Source of the DNA: Modestobacter marinus
GTDB lineage: Bacteria > Actinomycetota > Actinomycetes > Mycobacteriales > Geodermatophilaceae
Assembly: GCF_011758655.1 (NCBI RefSeq)
Contig: NZ_JAAMPA010000001.1
Coordinates: 2,232,001 to 2,296,000 of the forward strand
Direction: 5' to 3'
DNA length: 64,000 nucleotides
Part shown: piece by piece, positions 28,393 through 36,044 of the stretch
How the letters are laid out: every line of letters begins with the position of its first letter
Position numbering within the stretch: the first letter of the stretch is position 1
Position numbers and translations under genes: made by a program
The notes under the pieces: model-generated
Seen by the model: the letters and a program-made list of their open reading frames with translations, nothing else
The model's database searches: none
Told to the model about the DNA's origin: nothing

Positions 28393-28398
28393 TAACCT
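28393..28398 (+). promoter_or_regulatory. -10 element of a leaderless SGNH-hydrolase transcript
   Basis: TAACCT ends 7 nt before the GTG at 28406, the same geometry as at birA and purK. Confidence 0.6.
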
Positions 28399-28405
28399 GG
28401 GGTAC

Positions 28406-29071
28406 GTGCGGAGACCCGTCCTGGCGCTACTGGCCGTCGTGTCCGTGCTCCCGCTGACCTGTTGCAGCGCCGAGACGGTCGGGCAGGCCTCGGAGCCCGA
28501 GCAGTCAGAAGCGTCGGAGCCTCTCCGCGCGGTCTTCCTGGGTGACTCGTACACCGCGGCCTCGCACGACGGGGCGGGGTATGTGCCGCCGACGGCCGAT
28601 GCGCTGGGCTGGGAGCCGGTGCTGGAGGCGGTGAGCGGCACCGGCTACGTCGCCGTCGGTGCCGAGCCGGGGGCGGCGCCCTATCAAGAGCGGGTGGACG
28701 AGGTCGTCGCCGCTGCCCCCGACGTCGTCGTCGTCCAGGGCAGCACGAACGACGCGGGCCTGCCGACCGCGGAGGTGCATGCCGCGGCCGAGACTCTTTA
28801 CGCGGACCTGCAGGCGCAGTTGCCCGAGGCGCAGGTCGTCGTGGTCGGTCCGCTGATCCCGCCGGGTAGCGACCCGGTGGCGGTTGCCGGGGTGCGTACG
28901 GCCCTGGCCGAGGCCGCGGGCGCGGCGGGCCTGCCGTTCGTCGACCCGCTCGCGGAGGGATGGCTGCACCCGTCCGACGGCTTGTTCGCCGACCCGATCC
29001 ACCCCAACCAGACGGGATACGACGCGTTCAGCGCCGACCTGGTGTCAGCGTTGCGCGCCCAGGGCCACTGA
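28406..29071 (+). CDS. Secreted SGNH/GDSL hydrolase, possibly a lipoprotein
   Basis: This 221-residue protein has a short signal sequence ending PLTCCSA; one of Cys19/Cys20 may be lipidated, although the residue before it is not the usual small one. The SGNH catalytic elements are all present: GDSYT with Ser48, Gly80 region, GSTND with Asn115, and DPIHPNQTG with Asp196 and His199. Such enzymes remove acyl or acetyl groups from sugars, lipids or peptidoglycan outside the cell. The start follows a leaderless promoter. The substrate is unknown. Confidence 0.85.
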   Translation: MRRPVLALLAVVSVLPLTCCSAETVGQASEPEQSEASEPLRAVFLGDSYTAASHDGAGYVPPTADALGWEPVLEAVSGTGYVAVGAEPGAAPYQERVDEVVAAAPDVVVVQGSTNDAGLPTAEVHAAAETLYADLQAQLPEAQVVVVGPLIPPGSDPVAVAGVRTALAEAAGAAGLPFVDPLAEGWLHPSDGLFADPIHPNQTGYDAFSADLVSALRAQGH

Positions 29072-29087
29072 CCCTCCGGTCGCACCC

Positions 29088-29909
29088 TCAGTCGAGCAGC
29101 TGGGAGACCGCGGAGAGCCGGGCGTCGCCGGCCATCGCGGCCAGCCAGGTCGACCAGCCCGGCCGGGTGCGCACCGCCTCCAGTGCACTCCGGGCCGCCG
29201 CCCGGTCCCCGCGGCGGGACGCGGCCAGTGCCGCGTACAGGTCGCGGGCACCCTCCGGGGCGAAGACCGCGAGCGTCTCGTAGTCGCGCTCGTCGTAGGC
29301 GCGCTGCAGGTTGCGCAGCATCCGCAGCTGGGCGACCGGGTCACCGGAGTCGTCGACCCGCAGGTCCACCCGGACACCGTCGTCGTCCTCGCTGGCGGGG
29401 GCGCCGCTGACCACGTGCAGCGCGGCGGACTGCCGGCCGCGCAGGTCGCCGCCGGCGTCCTGACCGGCGGTCAGCGCCGCGATCAGCCGGTCGGCCAGCG
29501 CCCCGCTGGTCGCGGTCAGGGCCTGCGCCATCGCCGGCAGGACGTCGGGGGAGGCCAGCATGTTGCCCTGCACGCTGAACCCCTCGCCCAGCACGTGGCC
29601 GCTGGTGGGCAGGGATCCCGGCCCGGTGTCGGCGGCCACCCGGCCGGTCGCGTCCAGGACGGCGATCTGCCGGTCGGCGTCCTCGGCGGCGTGCGCGGCC
29701 CGGCGGACCAGGTCCTGCGGCGAGGTGCCGGTGGTCAGGCCGGCCAGCAGGGTGGTGCCCAGGCCCCGCCGGCTGCGGGCCTGCACCGCGACCACCCCGA
29801 CCCCGGGCCGGACCGTGGGCACGGCCCGGCCCACGGCCAGGATGCAGGAGGAGACCGCGATGCCCAGGTCACCCGTCGCGGCGTCCCGGGCGATGACGGA
29901 GAAGGTCAT
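29088..29909 (-). CDS. DUF1028 family protein with C-terminal helical domain
   Basis: This 273-residue protein begins MTFSVIARDAATGDLGIAVSS and continues with GFSVQGNML and GGDLRGRQSAAL, the marks of the DUF1028 (Ntn-hydrolase-like) family. Residues from about 195 form a small helical domain rich in Ala, Arg and Glu that often accompanies DUF1028. The biochemical role is not established. Its start lies 16 nt after the CoA-transferase B-subunit stop on the same strand, so it is probably the last gene of the scoA-scoB operon and may act on a product of that pathway (inference). Confidence 0.85.
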   Translation of the reverse strand: MTFSVIARDAATGDLGIAVSSCILAVGRAVPTVRPGVGVVAVQARSRRGLGTTLLAGLTTGTSPQDLVRRAAHAAEDADRQIAVLDATGRVAADTGPGSLPTSGHVLGEGFSVQGNMLASPDVLPAMAQALTATSGALADRLIAALTAGQDAGGDLRGRQSAALHVVSGAPASEDDDGVRVDLRVDDSGDPVAQLRMLRNLQRAYDERDYETLAVFAPEGARDLYAALAASRRGDRAAARSALEAVRTRPGWSTWLAAMAGDARLSAVSQLLD

Positions 29910-29925
29910 CGGCCCCGGGGCTCGA

Positions 29926-30594
29926 TCAGACGGTGGCCGGCAGGGCCATGGTGGGCACCTCGCCGTCGACCTGCAGGGGTGCGCCGGTGGCGGCGACGAC
30001 GTCGGCGACGCTGACGCCCGGGGCGGTCTCGCGGAGCACCAGCCCGGCGCCGGTGACGTCGATGACCGCCAGGTCGGTGATGACCCGGTCGACGCAGCCC
30101 TTGCCGGTCAGCGGCAGGGAGCACTCCTCGACGATCTTGGGGGAGCCGTCGCGGGCGACGTGCTCCATCATCACGATCACCTCGCGGGCGCCGTGGACGA
30201 GGTCCATCGCCCCGCCCATCCCGTTGACCATCTTCCCGGGGATCAGCCAGTTGGCCAGGTCGCCACGGGTGTTGACCTGCATCGCGCCGAGGACGGCGAC
30301 GTCGATGTGGTGGCCGCGGATCATGCCGAAGGACAGCGAGGAGTCGAAGAAGCTGGCCCCGGGGAGGATCGTGATCGTCTCCTTGCCGGCGTTGATCAGG
30401 TCGGCGTCCTCCTCGCCCTCGAAGGGGTAGGGGCCGACCCCGAGCACGCCGTTCTCGCTCTGCAGCACCACGTGCACCCCGTCGGGGATGTGGTTGGGCA
30501 CCAGGGTGGGCATGCCGATGCCGAGGTTGACGTACTGGCCGTCGTGCAGGTCCAGGGCCACCCGGGCGGCGAGCTGGTCGCGGGACAGTGCCAT
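29926..30594 (-). CDS. scoB: 3-oxoacid CoA-transferase subunit B
   Basis: This 222-residue subunit carries the catalytic glutamate (Glu47 in QSENGVLG) that forms the CoA-thioester intermediate when CoA is moved from succinyl-CoA to a 3-oxoacid. Other family marks are [37 protein letters not shown] and [19 protein letters not shown] longer frame is open upstream, but the ATG at 30594 has GGAGG at 6 nt and lies 1 nt after the scoA stop. It works as a heteromer with ScoA. Acetoacetate and 3-oxoadipate transferases cannot be told apart here; the general 3-oxoacid name is safer. Confidence 0.9.
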   Translation of the reverse strand: MALSRDQLAARVALDLHDGQYVNLGIGMPTLVPNHIPDGVHVVLQSENGVLGVGPYPFEGEEDADLINAGKETITILPGASFFDSSLSFGMIRGHHIDVAVLGAMQVNTRGDLANWLIPGKMVNGMGGAMDLVHGAREVIVMMEHVARDGSPKIVEECSLPLTGKGCVDRVITDLAVIDVTGAGLVLRETAPGVSVADVVAATGAPLQVDGEVPTMALPATV

Positions 30595-30595
30595 C

Positions 30596-31393
30596 TCAGG
30601 CCTCCGTGGTCTCGGTGCCGGCGGCTGCGGGTGCCGCCGCGCCGGGGCGGGGACGGGTGGTGCGCTTCTCGATCCGCTTGCCCTCCGGGCCCACCACGAC
30701 GACGCGCTGGACGAACACCCCGGGCAGGTGCACCGACTCGGGCAGGATCTCCCCGGGCTCGACCAGCTCCTCCACCTCGGCGATGGTGACGGTCGCGGCC
30801 ATCCCGCACAGCGGGTTGAAGTTGCGCGCCGACTCGTGGAACACCAGGTTGCCGTGCCGGTCACCGACCGCGGCGCGGACCAGGCCGAAGTCGGCGGTCA
30901 GCGCGGTCTCCAGCACGAAGTCCTGGTCGCCGAACCGGCGGACCTCCTTGGGCTCGCTGGTGGCCACCACGTTGCCCTCGGCGTCGTAGCGCACCGGGAT
31001 GCCGCCGTCGGCGACCAGGGTGCCCACCCCGGTGGGGGTGTAGAACGCCGGGATGCCGGTGCCCCCGGCGCGCAGCCGCTCGGCCATCGAACCCTGCGGG
31101 GTCAGCTCGACCTCCAGCTCCCCGGACAGGTACAGCCTGGCCAGCTCCTTGTTGCCGCCCACGAAGGAGCTGATCGTCTTCGCGATCCGCCCGGCGTAGA
31201 GCAGCACCCCGAGCGCCTGGTCGTCGACCCCGCAGTTGTTGGAGATCGTCGTCAGGCCCTGGGCGCCCTGCTCCAGCAGTGCGTCGATCAACGCGACGGG
31301 CACACCGCACAACCCGAACCCACCGACCGAGAGCGTCGCCCCGTCGGGGATGTCGGCCACGGCCTCCCGTGCGCTCGCGACGACCTTGTCCAT
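30596..31393 (-). CDS. scoA: 3-oxoacid CoA-transferase subunit A
   Basis: This 265-residue subunit has the CoA-binding pattern [20 protein letters not shown] near the N-terminus, followed by [40 protein letters not shown] and [13 protein letters not shown]. It pairs with ScoB, encoded 1 nt downstream. The last 25 residues (Pro/Ala-rich after KRTTRP) are an extra tail beyond the usual end. Together the two subunits link ketone-body or branched-chain breakdown to succinyl-CoA, the product of the mutase encoded earlier in this window. Confidence 0.92.
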   Translation of the reverse strand: MDKVVASAREAVADIPDGATLSVGGFGLCGVPVALIDALLEQGAQGLTTISNNCGVDDQALGVLLYAGRIAKTISSFVGGNKELARLYLSGELEVELTPQGSMAERLRAGGTGIPAFYTPTGVGTLVADGGIPVRYDAEGNVVATSEPKEVRRFGDQDFVLETALTADFGLVRAAVGDRHGNLVFHESARNFNPLCGMAATVTIAEVEELVEPGEILPESVHLPGVFVQRVVVVGPEGKRIEKRTTRPRPGAAAPAAAGTETTEA

Positions 31394-31434
31394 GCGCTGA
31401 CCACCGTCCGTTCGAGGGCTGGGCAGGTGGTGCG

Positions 31435-32238
31435 TCAGGCGGGGCGGCCCAGCTCGCGGATCCCGTCGAGCTTCAGGCCGAGCGTAGCGGTGACCCGTTC
31501 GGTCTCTGCGCGACGGAGCAGGCCGGACGGTGCGGCCGCACGGCAGAGCACCAGCGAGGCCCCGGCCGCCAGCGGTGCCAGCATCCAGGCGACCGGCCCG
31601 GCCTCCGTTGCCGCCTGCTGGTCCACCAGCACCCGGTCACCGGCGACGAGACCGAGCCGGCCGGCCAGCTCGGTCGCCGTCTCGACCAGGGCGGCCAGGC
31701 TGAGCTGGCCTCCGCCGAGGACCAGCCCGACCCCGGCGGGGTCGACCGGCTGCCAGGGCGAGAAGACGTCGCCCTGGCCGCGCACCTCGAGCGCGAAGTC
31801 CCGGGCCGGGCCGGTGTAGCCGGTCATGCCCATGCCCAGCGGGTGCAGGGACAGCCCCAGCAGCTCCGCCAGGCCCAGTTCCTCCAGTGCGGGCAGCCGG
31901 TCGGCGTCGGCCAGGACGACGTCGGCGTCGGTGAGCCGGTCGTCGTCCTCGGCGGCGGTCTCCCACACCGCGGCCCCGCAGCTCCACACCCCGAGCAGCA
32001 CCGCGGCGGTCTGCCAGTGGACCGGTAGGGCGAGGCCGACGGTGCTGCCCGGGCCGACGTCGAACTCCTCCTGGAGCAGGTTGGCGCTCTTGGCCACCCA
32101 GTTGGCCAGGGTGGTGGCCGACAGCTCGGTCCGCTCACCTGAGACGTCGTCGTAGAAGGTGATCAGCGGGGCGGCGGCGTCCCGGCGGAGGGCGGCGGCG
32201 AGCAGGTCCGCAGGGGTGTGAGGGGAGGCGGGAGGCAC
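31435..32238 (-). CDS. TIGR03089 family protein (short AMP-binding-like)
   Basis: This 267-residue protein resembles the N-terminal part of AMP-forming acyl/peptide synthetases (ELSATTLANWVAKSANLLQEEF; PVHWQTAAVLLGVWSCGAAVWET) but is far shorter and lacks the ATP-binding P-loop and C-terminal lid. It fits the TIGR03089 family of actinobacteria, whose role is unknown. In M. tuberculosis the family member Rv3268 sits next to an LCP gene; here the decaprenyl-arabinose operon lies between the two. The GTG start at 32238 lies about 80 nt from the divergent PAP2 gene. Confidence 0.82.
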   Translation of the reverse strand: MPPASPHTPADLLAAALRRDAAAPLITFYDDVSGERTELSATTLANWVAKSANLLQEEFDVGPGSTVGLALPVHWQTAAVLLGVWSCGAAVWETAAEDDDRLTDADVVLADADRLPALEELGLAELLGLSLHPLGMGMTGYTGPARDFALEVRGQGDVFSPWQPVDPAGVGLVLGGGQLSLAALVETATELAGRLGLVAGDRVLVDQQAATEAGPVAWMLAPLAAGASLVLCRAAAPSGLLRRAETERVTATLGLKLDGIRELGRPA

Positions 32239-32305
32239 GCGACCAGAGTGACAGGTGCGCGACGAACCTCTCCTTCACGTCCGGGTGCGGGCGGCGTGAC
32301 GCAGC

Positions 32306-32311
32306 TACAGT
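32306..32311 (+). promoter_or_regulatory. -10 element of the decaprenyl-phosphoryl-arabinose operon
   Basis: TACAGT lies 9 nt before the ATG at 32321, giving a leader of only a few nucleotides at most. No ribosome-binding site is visible. Confidence 0.5.
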
Positions 32312-32320
32312 CACTCCTCG

Positions 32321-32857
32321 ATGAGCGCAACCCCCGGCACGACGTTGCTCCGGTTCGACCACACCCTGCTCCGGACCACGCGGCGGGCGCTGGGTGGCAC
32401 GCCCGCCGTCCCGGTCGCCCGGGGGATGTCCCACTTCGGCGAGCACGCGATCGGCTGGATCGCCCTCGGCGCGGCCGGCTGGCTGCGTGGCCGGGACCGG
32501 GCCGACTGGGCCGCGGCGGTGACCGGCGTCGTCGCCGCCCACGGGGCCGGCGTCGTGGTGAAGCGGGTGGTCCGCCGGGTACGTCCCGCCCTGGACGACG
32601 TCCCGGCGCTGGTGGCCACGCCCAGCCGGCTGTCCTTCCCCAGCGCGCACAGCTGCTCCACCGCCGCGGCGGCGGTCGGCTTCGCCCCGATGGTGGGTCG
32701 ACCGGCGATGGCCATCGTGACCGGCGCCATGCTGGTCTCCCGGGTGTTGCTGGGCGTCCACTACCCCTCCGACGTCCTCTGCGGCGCCGCCCTCGGCGCC
32801 GGCGTGGCCACCGTCGTCCGGCGCCGCATGACCTCGACCGCCGGCTGGAAGGCGTGA
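32321..32857 (+). CDS. PAP2-family phosphatase, probable decaprenyl-phosphoryl-5-phosphoribose phosphatase
   Basis: This 178-residue membrane protein has the three PAP2 signature regions: KRVVRRVRP (81-89), PSAH (107-110) and SR...GVHYPSD (140-151) with the catalytic His residues 110 and 147. It is likely to remove the 5-phosphate from decaprenyl-phosphoryl-5-phosphoribose, the product of the next gene, and so make decaprenyl-phosphoryl-ribose (known for Rv3807c next to ubiA in M. tuberculosis). Its stop lies 2 nt before the ubiA start. A general lipid phosphatase role cannot be excluded, but the operon is telling. Confidence 0.88.
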   Translation: MSATPGTTLLRFDHTLLRTTRRALGGTPAVPVARGMSHFGEHAIGWIALGAAGWLRGRDRADWAAAVTGVVAAHGAGVVVKRVVRRVRPALDDVPALVATPSRLSFPSAHSCSTAAAAVGFAPMVGRPAMAIVTGAMLVSRVLLGVHYPSDVLCGAALGAGVATVVRRRMTSTAGWKA

Positions 32858-32859
32858 CC

Positions 32860-33858
32860 GTGAGCGTGCACTCCGAGCCCACCCCGGTGACCGACCCGCC
32901 GACCACTGCGCCGGTCCCGCTGACCGCGGTGGACGCCGCCGGGCCCGCGAGGGTGCCGCCGCCACCACGCACTCCTGGCTTCCGGGGCTCCCGGCCCTGG
33001 GGCGTCGTCCGCGCCTTGCGCCCACGCCAGTGGGTGAAGAACGGGCTGGTGCTCGCCGCACCCCTGGCTGCCGGTGAGGTCTTCAACCCCGACGTCATGG
33101 GTCCGACGGCCGTGGCCTTCCTCTTGTTCTGCCTGTCCGCGTCCGGGGTCTACCTCGTCAACGACTCGATCGACGTCGAGGAGGACCGCCGGCACCCGAA
33201 GAAGCGGTACCGCCCGATCGCCGCCGGACTGGTACCCCGTCCCCTCGCGGTCGCCCTGGCCGTGGTGCTCTTCGCCGTCGCCCTGACCGCCGCCGTCCTG
33301 TTGACCCGGCCTGCGCTGGCCGGGGTGCTGGGCAGCTACGTCGTCATCCAGCTCGCCTACTGCGTCTTCCTGAAGAACCAGCCGGTGATCGACCTGGCCG
33401 TGGTGGCGTCCGGCTTCCTGCTGCGTGGCATCGCCGGCGGTGTCGCCGCAGGCCTGCTCCTCTCGCAGTGGTTCCTCCTGGTGGCCGCCTTCGGGTCGCT
33501 GTTCATGGTGGCCGGCAAGCGCTACTCCGAGCTCGTCCTCGTGGGCGACGAAGCGGCCACGCGCAAGACGCTGCAGGAGTACTCGGCCAGCTACCTGCGC
33601 TTCGTGTGGAGCCTGTCGGCCGGCGTGGCGGTCACGTTCTACAGCCTGTGGGCCTTCGAGATGGCCGAGACCCAGGACGGCGTGCCGTGGGCCACCATCT
33701 CCATCGCGCCGTTCGTGATGGCGATCCTGCGGTACGCGCGGGACGTCGACAAGGGCGCCGCCGGCGCCCCGGAGGAGATCGTCATGCACGACCGTGTCCT
33801 GCTCGTCCTCGGTGCCCTGTGGGTGCTGACCGTCGGCCTGGGGGTCTTCGGTGCCTGA
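32860..33858 (+). CDS. ubiA: Decaprenyl-phosphate phosphoribosyltransferase (UbiA family)
   Basis: This 332-residue membrane prenyltransferase moves phosphoribose from PRPP to decaprenyl phosphate, the first step towards decaprenyl-phosphoryl-arabinose. The N-terminal 40 residues are Pro-rich and cytoplasmic; LRPRQWVKNGLVLAAPLAAG follows. The metal/PRPP site NDSIDVEEDRRHPKKRYRP is intact. About nine membrane helices are expected. GTG codons at 32854 and 32860 are both possible; the second has GGAAGG at 7 nt. The gene overlaps dprE1 by 8 nt. Homologue of Rv3806c. Confidence 0.93.
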   Translation: MSVHSEPTPVTDPPTTAPVPLTAVDAAGPARVPPPPRTPGFRGSRPWGVVRALRPRQWVKNGLVLAAPLAAGEVFNPDVMGPTAVAFLLFCLSASGVYLVNDSIDVEEDRRHPKKRYRPIAAGLVPRPLAVALAVVLFAVALTAAVLLTRPALAGVLGSYVVIQLAYCVFLKNQPVIDLAVVASGFLLRGIAGGVAAGLLLSQWFLLVAAFGSLFMVAGKRYSELVLVGDEAATRKTLQEYSASYLRFVWSLSAGVAVTFYSLWAFEMAETQDGVPWATISIAPFVMAILRYARDVDKGAAGAPEEIVMHDRVLLVLGALWVLTVGLGVFGA

Positions 33859-35209
33859 GGCCGCCCCGGTCGTCCCGCTGGTCGGGTGGGGCCGCACCGC
33901 GCCCACGCGTGCTGCGCTCCTCCCGGTGCGCGGCGACGACGACGTCCGCGCCGCAGTGCTCGCCGCGACGGGCCGCGGTGTCGTGGCCCGTGGCCTGGCC
34001 CGCAGCTACGGCGACGCCGCGCAGAACGCCGGCGGCACCGTGCTCGACATGACCACCGCAGCCCGGGTCCTGCACGCTGACCTGGGAACCGGCCTGGTCG
34101 ACGTCGAGGCCGGCATCTCCCTCGACGAGCTGATGAACCAGTTCGTGCCGCAGGGCTTCTTCGTCCCGGTGACGCCCGGCACCCGGCTGGTGACCGTGGG
34201 CGGGGCCATCGCGGCCGACATCCACGGCAAGAACCACCACGTCGCCGGGAGCTTCGGCCAGCACGTCCGGTGGATCGACCTGCTCACCGCCGACGGGCAG
34301 GTTCGGCGGATCAGCCCGGAGTCCGACGCCGACCTCTTCTGGGCGACCGTCGGCGGCATGGGCCTGACCGGCGTCATCCTGCGCGCGCAGGTGCAGCTCA
34401 AGGCGATCGAGTCCTCCCGGTGCCTGGTCGACACCGACCGCACGCCCGACCTCGACTCGCTGATGACCCTGCTGGCCGAGACCGACCACCTGTACGAGTA
34501 CTCGGTGGCCTGGATCGACACCCTGGCCAAGGGCAAGCGGATGGGGCGCTCGGTGGTGACCCGGGGTCGCTTCGCGAAGCTGGACGAGATGCCGGCCAAG
34601 CGCCGCACCGACCCGCTGGCGTACCACGGCTCCGTCAAGGCCTCCGTGCCCGACGTCTTCCCGCCCGGACTGCTGAACCTGGCCACGGTCGCGGCCTTCA
34701 ACGAGCTCTGGTACCGCAAGGCGCCCAAGCGGAAGCGCGACCAGCTGCAGAGCATCCCGACCTTCTTCCACCCGCTGGACGCCGTCGGGGGCTGGAACCG
34801 CATCTACGGCCCCCGGGGTTTCGTGCAGTACCAGGTCACCGTCCCCTTCGGGGAGGAGGAGGCCATGCGCGAGGTGCTGGACCGGCTCAGCTCGTTCGGG
34901 ACGGCGTCCTTCCTCGCCGTCCTCAAGCGGTTCGGCCCGGGCAACCCAGGCATGCTGTCCTACCCCTCGCCCGGCTGGACGCTGGCGCTGGACATCCCGG
35001 TCATGAAGGGGCTGGCCGGCCTGCTGGACTCCCTGGACGAGGTCGTCATCGCCGCCCAGGGGCGCACCTACCTGGCGAAGGACTCCCGGGTGCGTCCGGA
35101 GACTTTCGAGAAGATGTACGACCGCCTCGACGACTTCCGGGCCGTGCGCAAGCAGGTCGACCCGGACGGCGTCTTCACGTCCGACCTGGCCAGGAGGCTC
35201 GCGCTGTGA
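33851..35209 (+). CDS. dprE1: Decaprenyl-phosphoryl-ribose 2'-oxidase
   Basis: This 452-residue FAD enzyme oxidises the 2'-OH of decaprenyl-phosphoryl-ribose; with DprE2 it completes the epimerisation to decaprenyl-phosphoryl-arabinose. The FAD-binding half has RGLARSYGDAAQNAGG-type and GKNHHVAGSFGQHV motifs. The C-terminal half keeps YLAKDS, whose Lys matches the active-site Lys418 of the M. tuberculosis enzyme. The benzothiazinone target Cys387 is replaced: the local sequence is GWTLALDIP, with Ala379 at that place. The GTG start overlaps the end of ubiA, and the stop overlaps the dprE2 start (GTGA). Family identification is firm. Confidence 0.94.
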   Translation: MPEAAPVVPLVGWGRTAPTRAALLPVRGDDDVRAAVLAATGRGVVARGLARSYGDAAQNAGGTVLDMTTAARVLHADLGTGLVDVEAGISLDELMNQFVPQGFFVPVTPGTRLVTVGGAIAADIHGKNHHVAGSFGQHVRWIDLLTADGQVRRISPESDADLFWATVGGMGLTGVILRAQVQLKAIESSRCLVDTDRTPDLDSLMTLLAETDHLYEYSVAWIDTLAKGKRMGRSVVTRGRFAKLDEMPAKRRTDPLAYHGSVKASVPDVFPPGLLNLATVAAFNELWYRKAPKRKRDQLQSIPTFFHPLDAVGGWNRIYGPRGFVQYQVTVPFGEEEAMREVLDRLSSFGTASFLAVLKRFGPGNPGMLSYPSPGWTLALDIPVMKGLAGLLDSLDEVVIAAQGRTYLAKDSRVRPETFEKMYDRLDDFRAVRKQVDPDGVFTSDLARRLAL

Positions 35210-35961
35210 TCGACGCGCTCGGTTCGCCCAGTTCGCTGCTGCTCGTCGGCGGCACCTCGGACATCGCAGTGGCCACCGCCCACCGGTATCTGGCGGAGCG
35301 ACCCCTGCGGGTGGTCGTCGCCGCGCGGGACACCCCGCGCCGCAGCACCGTCGCCGCGGAGCTCACCGCTGCCGGCGCCCAGGTGCAGGTCGTCGACTTC
35401 AACGCGGACGACCCGGCGTCGCCGGGGCGGATGGTCGCCGAGGCGGCCGCCACCGGTGACATCGACGTCGCGGTGGTCGCCTTCGGGCTGCTGGGGGAGG
35501 CCGACCAGCTGCGCACCGACGCGGCGGCCGTGGCCCAGCTGGCCCAGGTCAACTACGTCGCCCCAGCGGTGGTCGGCACGGAGCTGGCCAACCAGCTGCG
35601 CCGGCAGGGGCACGGCGTGATCGTGGCGCTCTCATCGGTGGCAGGTGAGCGGCCGCGAGCGTCCAACTTCGTGTACGGCTCCACCAAGGCCGGGCTGGAC
35701 GCCTTCTACTCGGGGCTGGCCGACTCGCTGGTCGGCACCGGGGTCTCCGTGCTCGTCGTCCGGCCGGGCTTCGTCCGGTCCAAGATGACCGAGGGCCTGG
35801 ACGACGCACCCCTTGCGACCACCCCGGAGGCGGTCGCCGAGGCCATCGTCACCGGTGTCCGCAAGGGCCGGCACACGGTCTGGGTGCCCGGGGCGATGCG
35901 CTGGGTGATGAGCGGCCTGCGGCACGTGCCCCGCGCGGCGTTCCGCCGTCTGCCCATCTGA
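35206..35961 (+). CDS. dprE2: Decaprenyl-phosphoryl-2-keto-erythro-pentose reductase
   Basis: This 251-residue short-chain dehydrogenase reduces the keto intermediate made by DprE1, giving decaprenyl-phosphoryl-arabinose, the arabinosyl donor for wall polymers. The cofactor loop is GGTSDIA near residue 14; the catalytic Ser-Tyr-Lys are in LSSVAGERPRASNFVYGSTKAG. The GTG at 35206 overlaps the dprE1 stop. A longer frame upstream is only an alternative reading of dprE1. It ends the operon and is followed by a very strong terminator. Confidence 0.93.
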   Translation: MIDALGSPSSLLLVGGTSDIAVATAHRYLAERPLRVVVAARDTPRRSTVAAELTAAGAQVQVVDFNADDPASPGRMVAEAAATGDIDVAVVAFGLLGEADQLRTDAAAVAQLAQVNYVAPAVVGTELANQLRRQGHGVIVALSSVAGERPRASNFVYGSTKAGLDAFYSGLADSLVGTGVSVLVVRPGFVRSKMTEGLDDAPLATTPEAVAEAIVTGVRKGRHTVWVPGAMRWVMSGLRHVPRAAFRRLPI

Positions 35962-35968
35962 CCCGTTC

Positions 35969-36032
35969 GCTGCGCCACGAACGCGCGAGCCCCTCCCGGT
36001 CCACCGGGAGGGGCTCGCGTTCGTGGTGCAGC
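35969..36032. terminator. Long bidirectional terminator hairpin between dprE2 and the LCP gene
   Basis: The arms 35969-35999 and 36004-36032 pair along about 29 bp with one 2-nt bulge and one G-T wobble around a TCCA loop. The hairpin lies between two converging stop codons (35961 and 36045) and is the longest stem I found in the window. Confidence 0.92.
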
Positions 36033-36044
36033 GTCAGTGCCGGC

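Noticed and set aside
31435-32238. TIGR03089 gene as a truncated acyl-CoA synthetase pseudogene
   Set aside because: The short length is the normal length for this actinobacterial family, and the frame is intact with conserved neighbours.
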